Source of the DNA: Humulus lupulus
Lineage: Eukaryota > Streptophyta > Magnoliopsida > Rosales > Cannabaceae
Assembly: GCF_963169125.1 (NCBI RefSeq)
Contig: NC_084802.1
Coordinates: 24,765,607 to 24,829,606, forward strand
Length of the DNA: 64,000 nucleotides
Direction: 5' to 3'
Under the pieces are notes generated by a model. That model saw only the letters and a list, made by a program, of their open reading frames with translations, was not told the DNA's origin and ran no database searches. This document shows, in pieces, positions 22,228-34,836 of the stretch (within the stretch, counting starts at the first letter, position 1; every line of letters starts with the position of its first letter). Position numbers and translations under genes: made by a program.

Positions 22228-23022
22228 CTATGCCTACCAGTCGATGTATCACCTGGTTCGTTTTAGTCCATTTTCAAGGGCCAGGCGACGCGACGCCTCC
22301 CAGAGGCGGCACATCGCCGATGCCTCTGTAATAACGCTCCAAAGTTTGTCTCAAAACATCCCCACAGGCTACCAAATTTCTTGGGTGCTCTTATATACTC
22401 CAAATACATATTTTGGACCCAAAAAGATGATTTATAAATGCCTACATCGAAAGTCAACTTTCACATGTTGACTTTTGTGAAATAGTTATTGTTTTTACAC
22501 CTCTTCATGCCTAAACAATTTCACCATGTATTTAACCAATTACAACAATTACTTTAGCTATATTCCAATATTTTGGTTTATAAAATGTTTGCAAAATAGT
22601 AAACAGAACATGTGGTTTGCACTAGATTGTTTTGAGGGGTACGTTATGTTGGGGATTTATGGCTTACACTTTCTAATCTAGCAATGAATAATGAGAATTA
22701 ATTCTATATTTCAAACCCTAGAGACTAATCAAGAACCATATATACAAATCTTGATAATTAAATAAACATATTCCAAGTATGAAGGCAAATCTTGATAATT
22801 AAATAACTATAACATGAATTTAGAAACATTTAATCACAATATAACCATGGATTTAATGAAAGAATAATACAAATTAAATCAATTGGTGAAATGGACTTTT
22901 GAGTTGTAGAACCTTAGTTACATAAAATCATAAGTCTGTGATTTTATATGAATAAAAAAACGTAACAAGGCTTGACACAAATGAAGATTTGTTGTCCAAA
23001 AATCTTTATTCCTAGCCTCCTC

Positions 23023-24348
23023 TGTTGTGAGAATTTTTAACTACGCAATTATATGCAATCGTAACAAATAATAAAGTGATAAATCAAGTATCGTTCCCAT
23101 GAAGACTGTTATTAACTACCAAAAATTAATCTTTAATTATAATTGATTGACAAATAATGAATTCTTAATTTATAAAACTAAAGGAATAAAACAATAAAAC
23201 AATATAATAGAACAATAGAAAACTCAATACTAAATATTAATTCAATGGAATAAGAAATAAGGTTATTAACTTCATCAACTATCCACCTATGTCTCTTTAA
23301 TGTGAATTTAAGAATTCTTATCTCTATTGTTATAGCGGATTACAATTGTAAATTATACTCTTACTAGGACTTCTAATTCTCTACAATAAGCAATATCCTA
23401 CATCTATGTGGTAAACTAACATATTACAGGTATAAAACATGTAATCCCTAAGCTACACAAATCATATAGGTACTCTCGTACAATATAAATCTATGATTAT
23501 TTGACTATAGCATATTTATCCTTCACTTCTCAGATCTCAGGTTAAAATCATACAAAACATGTAAATGGTGATCAAGCATTCACAAGCATTAAACACAAGT
23601 CAAACAATTTACAATATTGATAGGGAATTCGTAAAACTTCATTAAATCATCATAATGTTTCAAGAGAATCCATTAACACCCTAAATAAGAAAATTAGTTC
23701 ATGCTAAACATAATCAAATCCATCAAACTAAATATAAACATCACTACAAGAGAAAGTAAAAGAAGAAGAAGAAAAAGAATGATAGAACTAGTTGGTCTCC
23801 AAGCATCTGCCTCAAGAAAATGTTTCCTTCAGTCTATTCTTAGGCATCCCTTTTCTAAAATTGTCATAATGTTGCTTAAATAGTAGTTTGTGCTTTGAAC
23901 GTGAATTCCACTTTTTCCCTTGCTTAGAATACCATAATATGTATATTGACCGCTCAAGTGTCGCGGCCCCATAAGTGTGCGTCGCGGCCCGTGTCCACGA
24001 TTTGAAATTGTCTCGTCTCTGACTTAACCAGTGTCGCAGTCCTACTATGCCTGCGTTGCGGCTCTAATTCCTCAATTAATAGGGCCACAACTCGAAAAGG
24101 TTGCGCGATGGCCCTTGTTTGCGAAGAACCTTCAGCTCTCTGTTTCATCATAGCTCCGCAACCTTAATTCCCGATTTATCCAATTTACATCTTTTCGAGG
24201 CCAAACACAATATTTTCATCAATTCTTCCATAAATCCTTAAATATTAACAAACAAAGGAAAAAAAGTGTCATACTACACAAAAATAACTAAATAAGCTCA
24301 AAATTCCCTAAAAGTACCCTCTAAAACACTATAACAAATACTTTATCA
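23023..24348. mobile_element. Solo LTR Y, complete copy (1.33 kb)
   Basis: TGTTGTGAG...TTTATCA flanked by TCCTC on both sides (23018-23022 and 24349-24353). It carries a series of TCGCGGCC/GTCGCG motifs at 23960-24170. No coding capacity. The family is undetermined; TG...CA ends and a 5 bp target duplication identify it as an LTR. Confidence 0.8.
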
Positions 24349-24990
24349 TCCTCCTTGAGATTGCTTGTAGTTACTACTTTGGAATGAGAATGGGATTCAC
24401 AAGCCTTGAATCTTCATGCAACTCAAGCATTCTTGATGAAGATCTTGGAGGAAACTTGCAATCTTGAGAGCTAGAGAGAGAGGGTTTTAGAGAGAGAGAG
24501 AGGTGACTGATCAATCCACCAAATACTCAAGTGATCCCTTTATATAGTGTAGAAACCCTCATTAGACTCAACCAATGAGATTAAAGCATTTGGTTTGAAT
24601 TTTGGAGCCCAAAACACGTCATTGTATGGTCCTGTATGGACTGTCGAGTCAATGCATTGCCTGTACCCATAGGATGCATTGCCACCATGCACGTGATGCG
24701 TCACATGTGTAGTGATTCAATGGACCAACGACATGTCGCTTCCTAGAGGTGACACAACGCAGGTCTCTTCAACTTGACGCCCAAAAACTTAGCTCAAAAC
24801 ATCCCCAATTTCCTCCAAACTTGTTGGGTACTCTTATATACTCCAAAGAAACACTTTATACCCAAAAAGATGACTTATAGATGCCTATACAAAAATTTAA
24901 CTCTCACATGTTGGCATTAGTGAAACCGTTATGGTTTTTGCACCTCTTCGTGTATAACCAATTTCACTATGTATTTACCCAATCATAACA

Positions 24991-25001
24991 ATCCCCCACT
25001 T
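24991..25001 (-). promoter_or_regulatory. Polypurine tract of copia element X
   Basis: Minus strand AAGTGGGGGAT immediately before the LTR start TGTTATGATT, the usual copia arrangement. Confidence 0.75.
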
Positions 25002-25296
25002 GGTTAAAAACATCCTGATTCCTCTAGCCCGAATGATACTAGTGCATAAAATGAAGTACCTTTTGGGTTGGAACTTTATCTTAGTGAAAACACTACAAAG
25101 CTTCTATCGAAATGCTAAGGTATTCTTAAAAGATTGAACCCAAAATTCCTAGTGATAACAACCGGTAATGTCTCACACACCTCTACTTGATTACTCATGC
25201 ATTTCCCACTTTTCACGCTTGGCACTTTTATGGCCTTGTGCTTATCCATTCATGAACAATTCGGAGAGAAAATCCTACTCTCTTAACAAGCGGCAT
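25002..25296 (-). other. 3' untranslated part of copia element X, left piece
   Basis: Lies between the polypurine tract and the nested LTR Z. No frame; it continues at 29514 beyond Z. Confidence 0.55.
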
Positions 25297-28200
25297 TGTT
25301 AGGCATTGTGCCCTTAAAGAAATTGTAGTTGACAATGGTTTTAATGAAATGAATAAATGAATTGAATTATTGTGTATATGTAGCTTATGCACTATATTAT
25401 TCTTAATAATATTTAGTAAATATAAAAAAATTCCTAAGTTCATCTATGTGGTCTCAATCTCATATTGGTATGAGTGGATCGAGATTGAGATAATGGACTT
25501 AAATAGTTGGCAGTAAAATAAAGTTGTGGAATCTTTAGATTAATTATTGCTAGTACGATCCACTAGTATTATGAATACATGTGACCTAGATCTGGGTTAC
25601 TAGTGTAGTTGGACACTTTAGTGGAGGTACTTTGCATACTGAGAGTATGTAGAACTGGACCAGATATGATTTGATAATACTTGTTTAAATACCGTTTCAT
25701 AGTATTATAAAATACATCAACTGATGATCATATACAAACTGACCATAATCTTTAAGTTACTATGAACTCTTATATATGTCATTTGATCCTTTGATTCATG
25801 CGTTACAGTTTATCAGAATGATCAGGCTAAGAACTATTGTTTTGCAGACTCAATGATGTATATGGCTGCGGGACATAGCTTAACATATATGAAATCTATA
25901 CCTTCTTACAGATTGAATGATGGTTCCCTATTGGATTGGCTTTTGGAACTGAAAATGTTATTGACATCAAATTCATAATCAAATTATGAATTAACCTTCA
26001 CTAGTAAAGTCAATGGCACACTAGGAATCAAGTTATAATTAAAAGGGTAAAACGGTAATTTTATTCCCACTTAATTATGAATCATCAATATATGATTAAT
26101 TTGTATGTAATGATTACATCAATGGACACTTTATGATTACAATAAAGTACTCAGTAAATATATGTCTTTAATTCTCAAGAGTGCTGTAACGACCCAAATT
26201 TGCTAATAAGGCTGAGGGCCTTGATTAGCGGGCCTGGAGGGCAATAAGTGAATTATTGTTATAAAATGTGAATTTGTGTGAATATGTGATTAGTGATGCA
26301 TGTTTAGGTGAATTAAATATGCATGTGGGCCCTGTCTGGTTACTAGGGGCATGATTGTAATTTTATCCCGTTGAGGGCATAAATGTGATAATTGCGAATA
26401 ATTGTGATATATTTGTGTTGCACGATCTGAGATAGTTTTAGGGAGCGGTTAGCTAGAAAGTCACAACGGGGTTGAAAATCTGCCTCGGGGCGAGTCAAGG
26501 GGAGTTTTGGGTATTAGATACTTTATGGGGTTATTGGGTTATGGAAATAAATATTTGGAGATATATTTGAGGTTAGAATGCCTAGGAGGGAATATTGGGG
26601 AAATTTACCATTTTTCCCTCGGGGACGTTTTTGGTACCCCGAGCCTTGAGGTAACCTTAGAAACTAAGTTAAATAAAACAAAACATAGAATCATTTGGAA
26701 CTCTCTAAACCGACCCATTCTCTCTCCCTCACTCGGTTTCTCTTCTACTCTTGGAGGCTTAGTGACATCATGGAGGAACTAGTCAAAAAACTAAAGAATT
26801 GGAGCTGAGATTTTGGGAGCTTGAGGCTTGGAGCATAGGGAACTGATTTGGGGACTCATTTCTGTCCAAGGTAAGTTTCTTTAACATGTTGAGTTATGTT
26901 GAATTGCAGCTGGTTTTCTACTAAGTTGTTAGAATATTGCATGTGTGTGGGTAGGGAATCATCTATGGGTTTGATGAGGTTTTAAGCTTGAATACCTATT
27001 GTGTTTTGTTGCTGAATCCATAGAATAACTTCTGTGTTGAATGTTTGGATTGTTAGGTTAACTTTTGTGGATAATTGGCTTGGTTTCAGAAGAGAAAATG
27101 GGAGATTTTTCTGGGTTCGAGGGGTCGGGCCGCGGCGATGTTCTTGCTGAGCCGCGGCCCCTTAGAACTTGGGGCCTCTAGAATTTAAGGCGCACCGCAG
27201 CGCCCTTCAGGAAGGGCCGCGGCGCGTGTAGGCTGTTTTGAGGCAGGGCCTCGGGTTGAGCTGGGGGCCACGGCATGAGTCCCTAGGGCCGCGGCGCTTA
27301 GTGCATTTTTGGGTTCTAGAGAGGTTTTAGGCTCGGAAATTCAATAGTTAAGGCTCGGGATGGATTTTATCACCCAGATTGATAGAATTCAACGTTCCGG
27401 AGATTAGAATTATGACCCAAAGCTATTTAATGGATAAGAACTTGATGGTTGGATATTGTTAATGCATTGTGACTGTGCCCAAACTAGGGAACTGTGCTCG
27501 GGACATCGGTGCTTGGAAAACTCGGGACGCAGGTAAGAAAACTACTGTTCCCATAGAGCTTGAGTTGCAGGGCTCGGCCCTATATGACTGTGTTGTAGGG
27601 CGTGGCCCTTTGATTGAGTTTGTATGTGTTTAAGTATCTATTTAGTTTTATTATGTGTACATATAAATGAATGAACAGCGATGGCCGGGAACGGCGAAGG
27701 CTAGGAACGGCGAAGGTCGAGAACGGCAAGGGGTCGGGAGCAGCGTTTAGCACACAGAGTGCGAGCTGCCAAGGCGAGACCCTGAAGGATACCTGGGATA
27801 TCCTTACGGTATAGACTGCGAACCCAAGGCCTGGTAAAGTGCCTGGGATGGCATGGCCATACGTGTATAACCTAATGATGGCTTGATCTTATGTTAAGTG
27901 TTTGATATGCATATATTATCTGCTTGTGAGGGTTTTTTCTTGCTGGGCTTTGGCTCACGGGTCCTCTATGGTGCAGGTAAAGGCAAGGGGAAAGTCGATC
28001 AACCTTGAGTATGGTGAGCGTGACGAGCGGCGCGTACATGTCTGGTCTGCCTGGCTGCCACGGCCAGGGGTGCTTTTGGGGATGGTTGTACTAAACTTAA
28101 ATTTTGTCGTTTAGTCGACTCTGGTTATATTTTGAGTTGTAAATATTTCTAAGCAATGTTTTTGGGATCCCAACTGTTAAACGTTTTATAATTTTCAATG

Positions 28201-29513
28201 AAAGGTTTATTCTCAAGTTTATGACTCTAATTATGGTTTAATTACACTTTTGTCCTAAAACCTCGATTAGCGGGTCTAGTGCATATTTTAAACTCACTTA
28301 GTAACGGCTCTATGGCAGTAGGGCATTACAAGTGCAGTATATTTATAGTGGAGTAATTATGAGATTAATAAATATTATTATTGAATCAAAGAGTTTTGGT
28401 TAATAATCTATTATTTATTGGAGCTTGGAATTATTGTTCCATAGGTCCTGGGGTGACTCTAACAACACTATTGAAGGTAAAAGTTGATACAAGGGTCAAA
28501 CTGTGAATGAGCTATTTGAGAGAATATTTATTATTCGGGATGAATATACAATTATGTGATAATTGAAGTTACACAATTTATTATTGCATTAATGCAATTT
28601 TTGAAATTTTGTAGAAATAAAAGAAATTGATTTTAATCAATTATTGTATTTAAGGGAGAAATGATAAATATGGATAGTCAAAATTGGTTTTGATTATTAT
28701 ATATTTATTTAATTAATAATAAGATGATAATGAAAATTCAAATTTTGAATTTTGAAATTCAAGTTATATTTTCCTTAAAAAGATGATACCTTATTTGAAT
28801 TTTCAATTATTAATTAATTAAAATAAATAAGCATGAAAAATCAAATCCCCTTATTTTAAGGAGGTGCTACACGCGTAGGGCTTCCTGGACTGCCCTATGT
28901 GTGTACCACTACTGATAGTGATCAATTATTGGTTTTTTATTTTATTTAATTAATTAATAAAAAAAAATTGAAAAACATTTTAAAAATGGAATGAAAGACT
29001 TTGTCTTTAATTATCATTTACTTTATTATTATTAAGATAATCAATTTCATTTCATTATTATTATTATTATGATAATTATACCTATATATTCTATATTAGA
29101 ATCTCATGTGTTGAGAATACTGATAATTTTTTTCTCACAAAAGATAAAACTTTCTCTCTAGCCTATAATTAAGAGTCTCATGTGTTGATAATACTTTTGA
29201 TTCACAAATAGGATTCTTGTTCTCTATGTACCCACCCACGTCTTGAAATGTAGAGAACGTCTTGGAAGATCTTGGTGTGAGTACTCTAGCGAGGATAGGA
29301 AGATAGAAATATATACGAAAAGATTCAAGGATTCTTGATAAGCTACAAGAGGTAAATCATTTTGTATTATTTTTTACATATACATATCTTTGTTGATTAA
29401 CATATTGCATATTAAAGGATCCTCATATAAAGTTGTTTATATGAAAACAATTTGTTGTATACAATACTACCATTATTGCAATTTTCGATGCGCACTAGGA
29501 ACAGTTCCTAACA
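25297..29513 (+). mobile_element. Copia-type solo LTR Z (about 2.07 kb without the nested LTR)
   Basis: Ends TGTTAGGCATTG and CAGTTCCTAACA form short inverted termini. Near its 3' end it has ATCTTGGTGTGAG...GATTCTTGATAAG...CAAGAGGTAAATC, the usual copia U5 pattern. The flanks (GGCAT and GACGC) do not give a clean target duplication. It contains solo LTR C at 26185-28330 and a hairpin at 28869-28904. LTR 41233-43068 is a minus-strand relative. Confidence 0.8.
26185..28330 (+). mobile_element. Gypsy solo LTR C (2.15 kb)
   Basis: TGTAACGACCC...GGGCATTACA flanked by AGTGC on both sides (26180-26184, 28331-28335). It carries four GCCGCGGC sites (27129-27295), the shared LTR block (27934-27982) and the GTACATG...GGCTGCCACGGCC motif near 28034. 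It is the closest relative in the window of the element 1 LTR. Confidence 0.95.
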
Positions 29514-29917
29514 GACGCCACCTCTAGGTTCACATAGGTGAAATTCTTATAACATCTTTGCTACCTTTAGAGATGTTTGTTTCTCTTCAACTGAATTTCA
29601 TTAAAAGCCTATGGCTTAACCCTCATGTCTGGTAGCAACCAACATTAACTCATCCAAGACGGGACTTTTAAGTCGTTAATGTTGTAACTATTACCTTATC
29701 AACAAATTGTTCTTACCCATTGAACCTTACACTTGGCGTATGCAAGCTTTGAGTTGGGTGCCCATCATTGGGGAATCTATTTGTCAAGCAGTTTTAGTCC
29801 CATCCCATCAGTATGTAGAAATAACAAAATCTCTCACCAGAGGTTTTGTAAACGGATCTGGTAAGTTCTTACATATCATTTCATCTTTGAATCAATTATA
29901 TCACATATCCATGGCTT
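29514..29917 (-). pseudogene. Copia RNase H C-terminal remnant (element X)
   Basis: The minus strand reads KNLPDPFTKPLVRDFV near 29825-29870, matching the copia RNase H end motif (NLADPxTKxL), then a stop and untranslated sequence towards the LTR. Upstream coding sequence is lost at 29917, where copia element W is inserted. Confidence 0.7.
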
Positions 29918-31437
29918 TGTTGGGAAAACTTATACATGATTTTTATTTATTTTCATGTAGATCTACTATTAAACAAATTAATATGAGATAACCTAGAACA
30001 TGTTTCTAAAATTGAATTCGAAGAGAAACAAAGATAAGAATAATTACCATATACGCAGCGGAATGAAAGAGTCCTTCCTTCAGTTTCTCTAACTCTTGTA
30101 TCCTTTCTGTCGCAGAGTATTATCAAGAAACTGAACCGTTCTTCTAATTTCTTCACAGTCTTCAAATGTATCCTTAGAATCACCTAGACTAGTGTGGGCA
30201 ATTCTCAACACATGAGATAGATACAGTGAGAAGAAGAGAAAATAACAAAGAGGCTTAGAAAATGACTTGTGTTTAGAGAGAATCTAAAACTATCATAAAA
30301 CCAGTGATTAAACTTATCTGTCGTCTCTATTAACTTCTCTCTAAGCAGTCCTTTTATAGACTCAATTAGGCCATTTAATTTAATTGAAAAATCACTAAAA
30401 TAATAGCCAATTTGAAGCCCTAGGTCGAAATTATCATGGGCTTTAAGCCCGTGAAATTTCCCATTTGATTATAAGCCCATTGGACTTAAAATCAAGGCCT
30501 GTATTATTTTCTATTGATTTAATTAATTAAATAATTATTTAAATCCTTTATCAAATTAATTATTTATAATTTGAACCTTGATTTAAACTTATTTATTAAT
30601 TTAGATACCAATTTATCTTAATTAATAAATCAGCCATAATTTCTCTTTTCCTCTCAAAATTAAATAACTTTGTGAAACTATCCAAAATTGACTTGGTCAA
30701 CTTTGATAATACTAATTGATAATTAAATCAAATAATTGAGACTATCTAGATGATTTTATCCAAGGTACAATGGGGACCATGAGCCTATGAAATCAAGCTC
30801 CAATAAGTTATCATAAATCTAACAAATAAATTTACTAACTTATTAATTCCTCGTGTCTCCACTATAGTCTTGGAATTGCACTCTTGAATTCATAGAACGC
30901 TTTATAACAAATATAGATACGCTATTAATTATCCATCGTTACAACTATAATTGTCACTCAATCCTCTATAGATGGTCTACAATGAGATAGGACTAAAATA
31001 CCGTTTTACCCCTCATTGTATTTTATCCTTAAAACACTTAGTTCCTTATAAATGATATTTCAGTAAACTAATTTAATTACTGAGAAGAGATCTCTATCAT
31101 TTAACACCTTGAACCAAACTAAAAGGAAACCATCGTTTCACTTCTTCATTAGAAGCTATAGATGTTCATATCTATGATTAACACTTCCACTCAATTATAC
31201 TACCGAGTTCCCAAGATGTAAGTATGGGCTAGTCCGTAGGGTAAGCTGGTAACGAACAAGTAAAAGAACTCAAATAATACAATCAGTTAGAATACTAACC
31301 ACTCAGAATTGAGATTGAATTGACCTATATGGTCAACTATATGATATTACTAGAATAGATAATAACAGTATGTTTACTTATCTTATCAACTGTCAATATC
31401 GGTCCTGTCCGATGTAATAAATACTTATGATCTTACC
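29918..31437 (-). repeat. 3' LTR of element W, lacking its first ~330 bp
   Basis: Matches 39187-40690. At about 31424-31437 it passes directly into reverse transcriptase sequence; the joint lies in a short stretch similar in both partners (GTAGGTAAGATC in pol, GTAGATAAGATC in the LTR), suggesting a deletion by microhomology. Confidence 0.85.
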
Positions 31438-32795
31438 TACTTCAGGATTCTGGGGAGACTGCTTCTTTGAAAGATGAATTCCATGGCGAGACAGTAGACG
31501 CCCTTTTTTGGAATTTTTCATTAAGAAACATTCAAGCACTTTATCTATGTAAGCTGCTTGAGATAGAGCTAAAAGTTTGTTCTTTCTATCCCTGATGATC
31601 TGGATACCTAGAACATAACTTGCTTCACCCAAATCCTTCATTTGGAATTGAATGCTCAACCAATTCTTCACATTTGATAATTTCTTAACATTGTTTCCAA
31701 TGAGTAAGATATCATCTACATAAAGAACCAGGAATACCACTATTTGATTTTCCTTTAGTTGGTAAACACAGGGCTCATCAATATTTTGTTCAAGGCCATA
31801 GGTTTTGATTATTTCATCAAACCTAAGATTCCAGGAACGAGAAGCTTGCTTAAGTCCGTAGATGGACCTATTCAACTTGCAAACTTTTCCTTCTTGTCCA
31901 TCTACTTTAAATCTTTCTGGATGATCCATATAAATGACTTCGTCAAGCTGTCTTGACGTCCCTTTGCCAGATCTCATAGTCGAGAGCAGCTGCTATGGAT
32001 AGGAGGATGCGAATGGACTTGAGCATGGCTACCAGACTAAAAAAGTTTTCTCATAGTCGACGCCTTCTCTTTGGGTATAACCCTTTGCCATTATTCAAGC
32101 TTTATAAGTCTCGATATTTCCATTAACACTTCGTTTCTTCTTGTAGATCCACTTGCACCCAATGGCCCTAAAGTCACTAGGTGCTTCCACAAGATCCCAG
32201 GCGGAATTTAAGTACATGGACTCCATTTCCTGTTTCATGGCTTCGAGCCATAGTTCCTTTTTAGGGCTTGCCATTGCCTGTGTTGAAAGACAATGGATCA
32301 TCATCACTAGTGTCACCAACAACCATATTGGTTTCACCATCCAAACCCTAGGGAACTCGGTTCCTAGAAACCCTCCCACTACGACGAGGTTCCGTGAATG
32401 TTTGCTTAGGAACAGTGGTACTTTCTTCATTTAAATCAACTTGCGTCAATTGAACATGAAGAGTGGGAATTTCATCTTCAACTCGCATTGATGATGATGG
32501 AACATTGGCTGGAGTCAATTCTTTAACCATCTCCTCTAAAACTACTTTGCTGCGAGGTTTGAAGTTTTGGACATAATCATTTTCCAGAAAAGTTGCATTC
32601 GTAGAAGTAAACACTTTCTTTTTTGAATGACTATAGAAAAGTCCACCCCGAGTACTTTTAGGATAGCCAACAAACATGCAAACTTAAGTTTGCGGTTCTA
32701 GCTTTCCCTCCTTTTTCCTCAGGACGTGGGTGGGACACCCCCAGATTCTATAACGACATAAACTAGGTTCATGACCATTACATCGTTCTAAAGGT
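31425..32795 (-). pseudogene. Copia integrase C-terminus and reverse transcriptase (element W)
   Basis: From high to low coordinates: IWGCPTHVLRKKEGKLEPQT and MFVGYPKSTRGGLFYS (post-integrase region), a Ser/Thr/Pro linker, RRSGRVSRNRVP, then RT with WLEAMKQEMESMYLNSAWDL (about 32200-32260), GCKWIYKKKRSVNGNIETYKA, YTQREGVDYEKTF (about 32040-32080), LNRSIYGLKQASRSW (about 31840-31880), catalytic YVDDILLIG (about 31695-31720) and LGIQIIRDR. Frame breaks occur at about 32680, 32350, 32095 and 31980. RT is cut after HLSKKQSPQNPEVGK; RNase H is absent. Confidence 0.88.
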
Positions 32796-33002
32796 GTTTT
32801 GGGGATTGATTTTGATGGCATGACATTGAGAATGTCGTTCGCGATTTCAATTGCATGTCCCCAGAATGAAGTTGGTAGAGTTGAGTAACTAAGCATGCAT
32901 CTAACCATTTCCAATAAATTTCTGTTCCGGCGTTCTGCTACACCATTTTGTTGCGGAGTACCTGGGGCAGTAAGTTGTGATAAAATTCCAAGTTCAGTTA
33001 AA
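32796..33002 (-). repeat. 207 bp direct duplication, copy 1 (integrase)
   Basis: I see no difference from 34837-35043. Both encode the integrase segment from LTELGILSQLTAPGT through QQNGVAERRN to MPSKSIPKT. They flank the inverted LTR. Confidence 0.9.
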
Positions 33003-34836
33003 ACCCAAATTCTTTGTAATCTCATTTTATTATCAATAAAAGAATAGAAATCATTTTTTGACTTGGTCAATCACTTTGCTCACATGTTTTATTTTCATGA
33101 TTATTTGTTTAATATAAACTTCTATTAAATCCCGAGCATATAGCTAATCTTATTTATAGTGACGTAATCACAGTGGAATATAAATATGATTATATGTTCA
33201 AAAATAAGTTAGTCCTAAGATTAGTCAGTGCACCGGATTTACATTGACTTGCCAATCTACGATATGATCTACTTACACATTACAGTGTTATGTTCTTTCC
33301 AGAACATTAGCAAAGTAGATAAGATCGGATGTATTTGTTACATCGGACAGGACCGATATTGACAGTTGATAAGATAAGTAAACATACCGTTATTATCTAT
33401 TCTAGTCATATCATATAGTTGACCATAGGTCAATTCAATCTCAATTCTGAGTGGTTAGTATTCTAACTGATTGTATTATTTGAGTTCTTTGACTTGTTCG
33501 TTACCAGCTTACCCTACGGACTAGCCCATACTTACATCTTGGGAACTCGGTAGTATAATTGAGTGGGAGTGTTAATCATAGATATGAACATCTATAGCTT
33601 CTGATGAAGAAGTGAAACGATGGTTTCCTTTTAGTTTGGTTCAAGGTGTTAAATGATAGAGATCTCATTTCAGTAATTAAATTAGTTTACTGAAATATCA
33701 TTTACAAGGAACTAAGTGTTTTAAGGATAAAATACAATGAGGGGTAAAACGGTATTTTAGTCCTATCTCATTGTAGACCGTCTATAGAGGATTGAGTGAC
33801 AATTATGGTTGTAACAATGGATAATTAATAGCGTATCTATATTTGTTATAGAGCGTTCTATGAATTCAAGAGTGCAATTCCGAGTCTATAGTGGAGTCAC
33901 GAGGAATTAATAAGTTAGTAAATTTATTTGTTAGATTTATGATAACTTATTGGAGCTTGATTTCATAGGCCCATGGTCCCCATTGTACCTTGGTTAAAAT
34001 CATCTAGATAGTCTCAATTAATTGATTTAATTATCAATTAGAATTATCAAAGTTGACCAGGTCAATTTTGGATAGTTTCACAGAGTTGTGTAATTTTGAG
34101 AAGAAAAGAGAAATTATGGCAGATTTATTAATTAAGATAAATTGGTATCTAAATTAATAAATAAATTTAAATCAAGGTTCAAATTATAAATAATTAATTT
34201 GATAAAGGATTTAAATAATTATTTAATTAATTAAATTAATAGAAAATAATACAGGTCTTGATTTTAAGTCCAATGGGCTTATAATCAAATGGGAAATTTC
34301 ACGGGCCTATAGCCCATGATAATTTCGACCTAGGGCTTCAAAATAGCTATTATTTTATTGATTTTTTAATTAAATTAAATGGCCTAATCGAGTCTATAAA
34401 AGGAGTGCTTAGAGAGAAGATTTTAGAGACGACAGATAAGTCACAAGTCAGATTTTCTGATAGTTTTATATTCTCTCTAAACACAAGTCCTTTTCTAAGC
34501 CACTTTGTAATTTTCTCTTCTTCTCTCTATATCTATCTCATGTGCTGAGAATTGCCCACACTAGTCTAGGTGGTTCTAAGGATACATTGGAAGATCGTGA
34601 AGAAAATAGAAGATCGGTTCAGTTTCTTGATAATACTCTGCGACAGAGAGGATACAAGAGTTAGAGAAACTGAAGGAAGGACTCTTTAATTCCGCTACGT
34701 ATACTGTAAGTATTATATTTTTTGTTTCTCTTTGAATTCAATTTTAGAAACATGTTTTAGGCTATCCCGTATTAATTTGTTTAATATTAGATATACATGA
34801 AAATAAATAAAGATCCTGTATAAGTTTTTTCCTACA
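33003..34836 (+). repeat. Inverted W-family LTR inside pol
   Basis: It is the reverse complement of the outer W LTRs. It lacks the first 20-odd bases of the LTR at its left edge, where LTR and pol share TTAAA, and its right terminus reads TTTTTTCCTACA instead of TTTTCCCAACA. It is flanked by a 207 bp duplication of pol rather than a 5 bp target copy, so it did not arrive by ordinary integration. Confidence 0.88.

Larger units (their letters stand above)
17863..24098. repeat. 1.87 kb tandem duplication across element boundaries
   Basis: The segment 17863-17926 plus 20400-22227 recurs as 22231-24098, offset 1868 bp once the solo LTR B is set aside. Each copy comprises the 3' part of solo LTR X1, the 99 bp spacer, the left part of LTR X2 and the left part of solo LTR Y. 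The junction at about 22227-22231 joins Y sequence directly to X1 sequence. Because LTR B is present only in the first copy, it most likely inserted after the duplication. Confidence 0.85.
20752..24990 (-). repeat. 3' LTR (X2) of a minus-strand copia element
   Basis: Left end TGTTGGGGATTTATGG at 20752 (repeated at 22647 by the tandem duplication), right end AATCATAACA at 24990, directly followed by the polypurine tract (minus strand CAAGTGGGGGA). Solo LTR Y and the tandem duplication interrupt it. Together with 24991-25296 and 29514-29917 it forms the 3' end of a copia element. Confidence 0.8.

Noticed and set aside
22070..22471. Plus-strand open frame of 133 codons
   Set aside because: It crosses the tandem duplication junction between LTR Y and LTR X1; an accidental frame in non-coding repeats.
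25297..29513. Clean 5 bp target duplication around LTR Z
   Set aside because: Flanks GGCAT and GACGC do not match; the LTR call rests on its termini and internal similarity instead.
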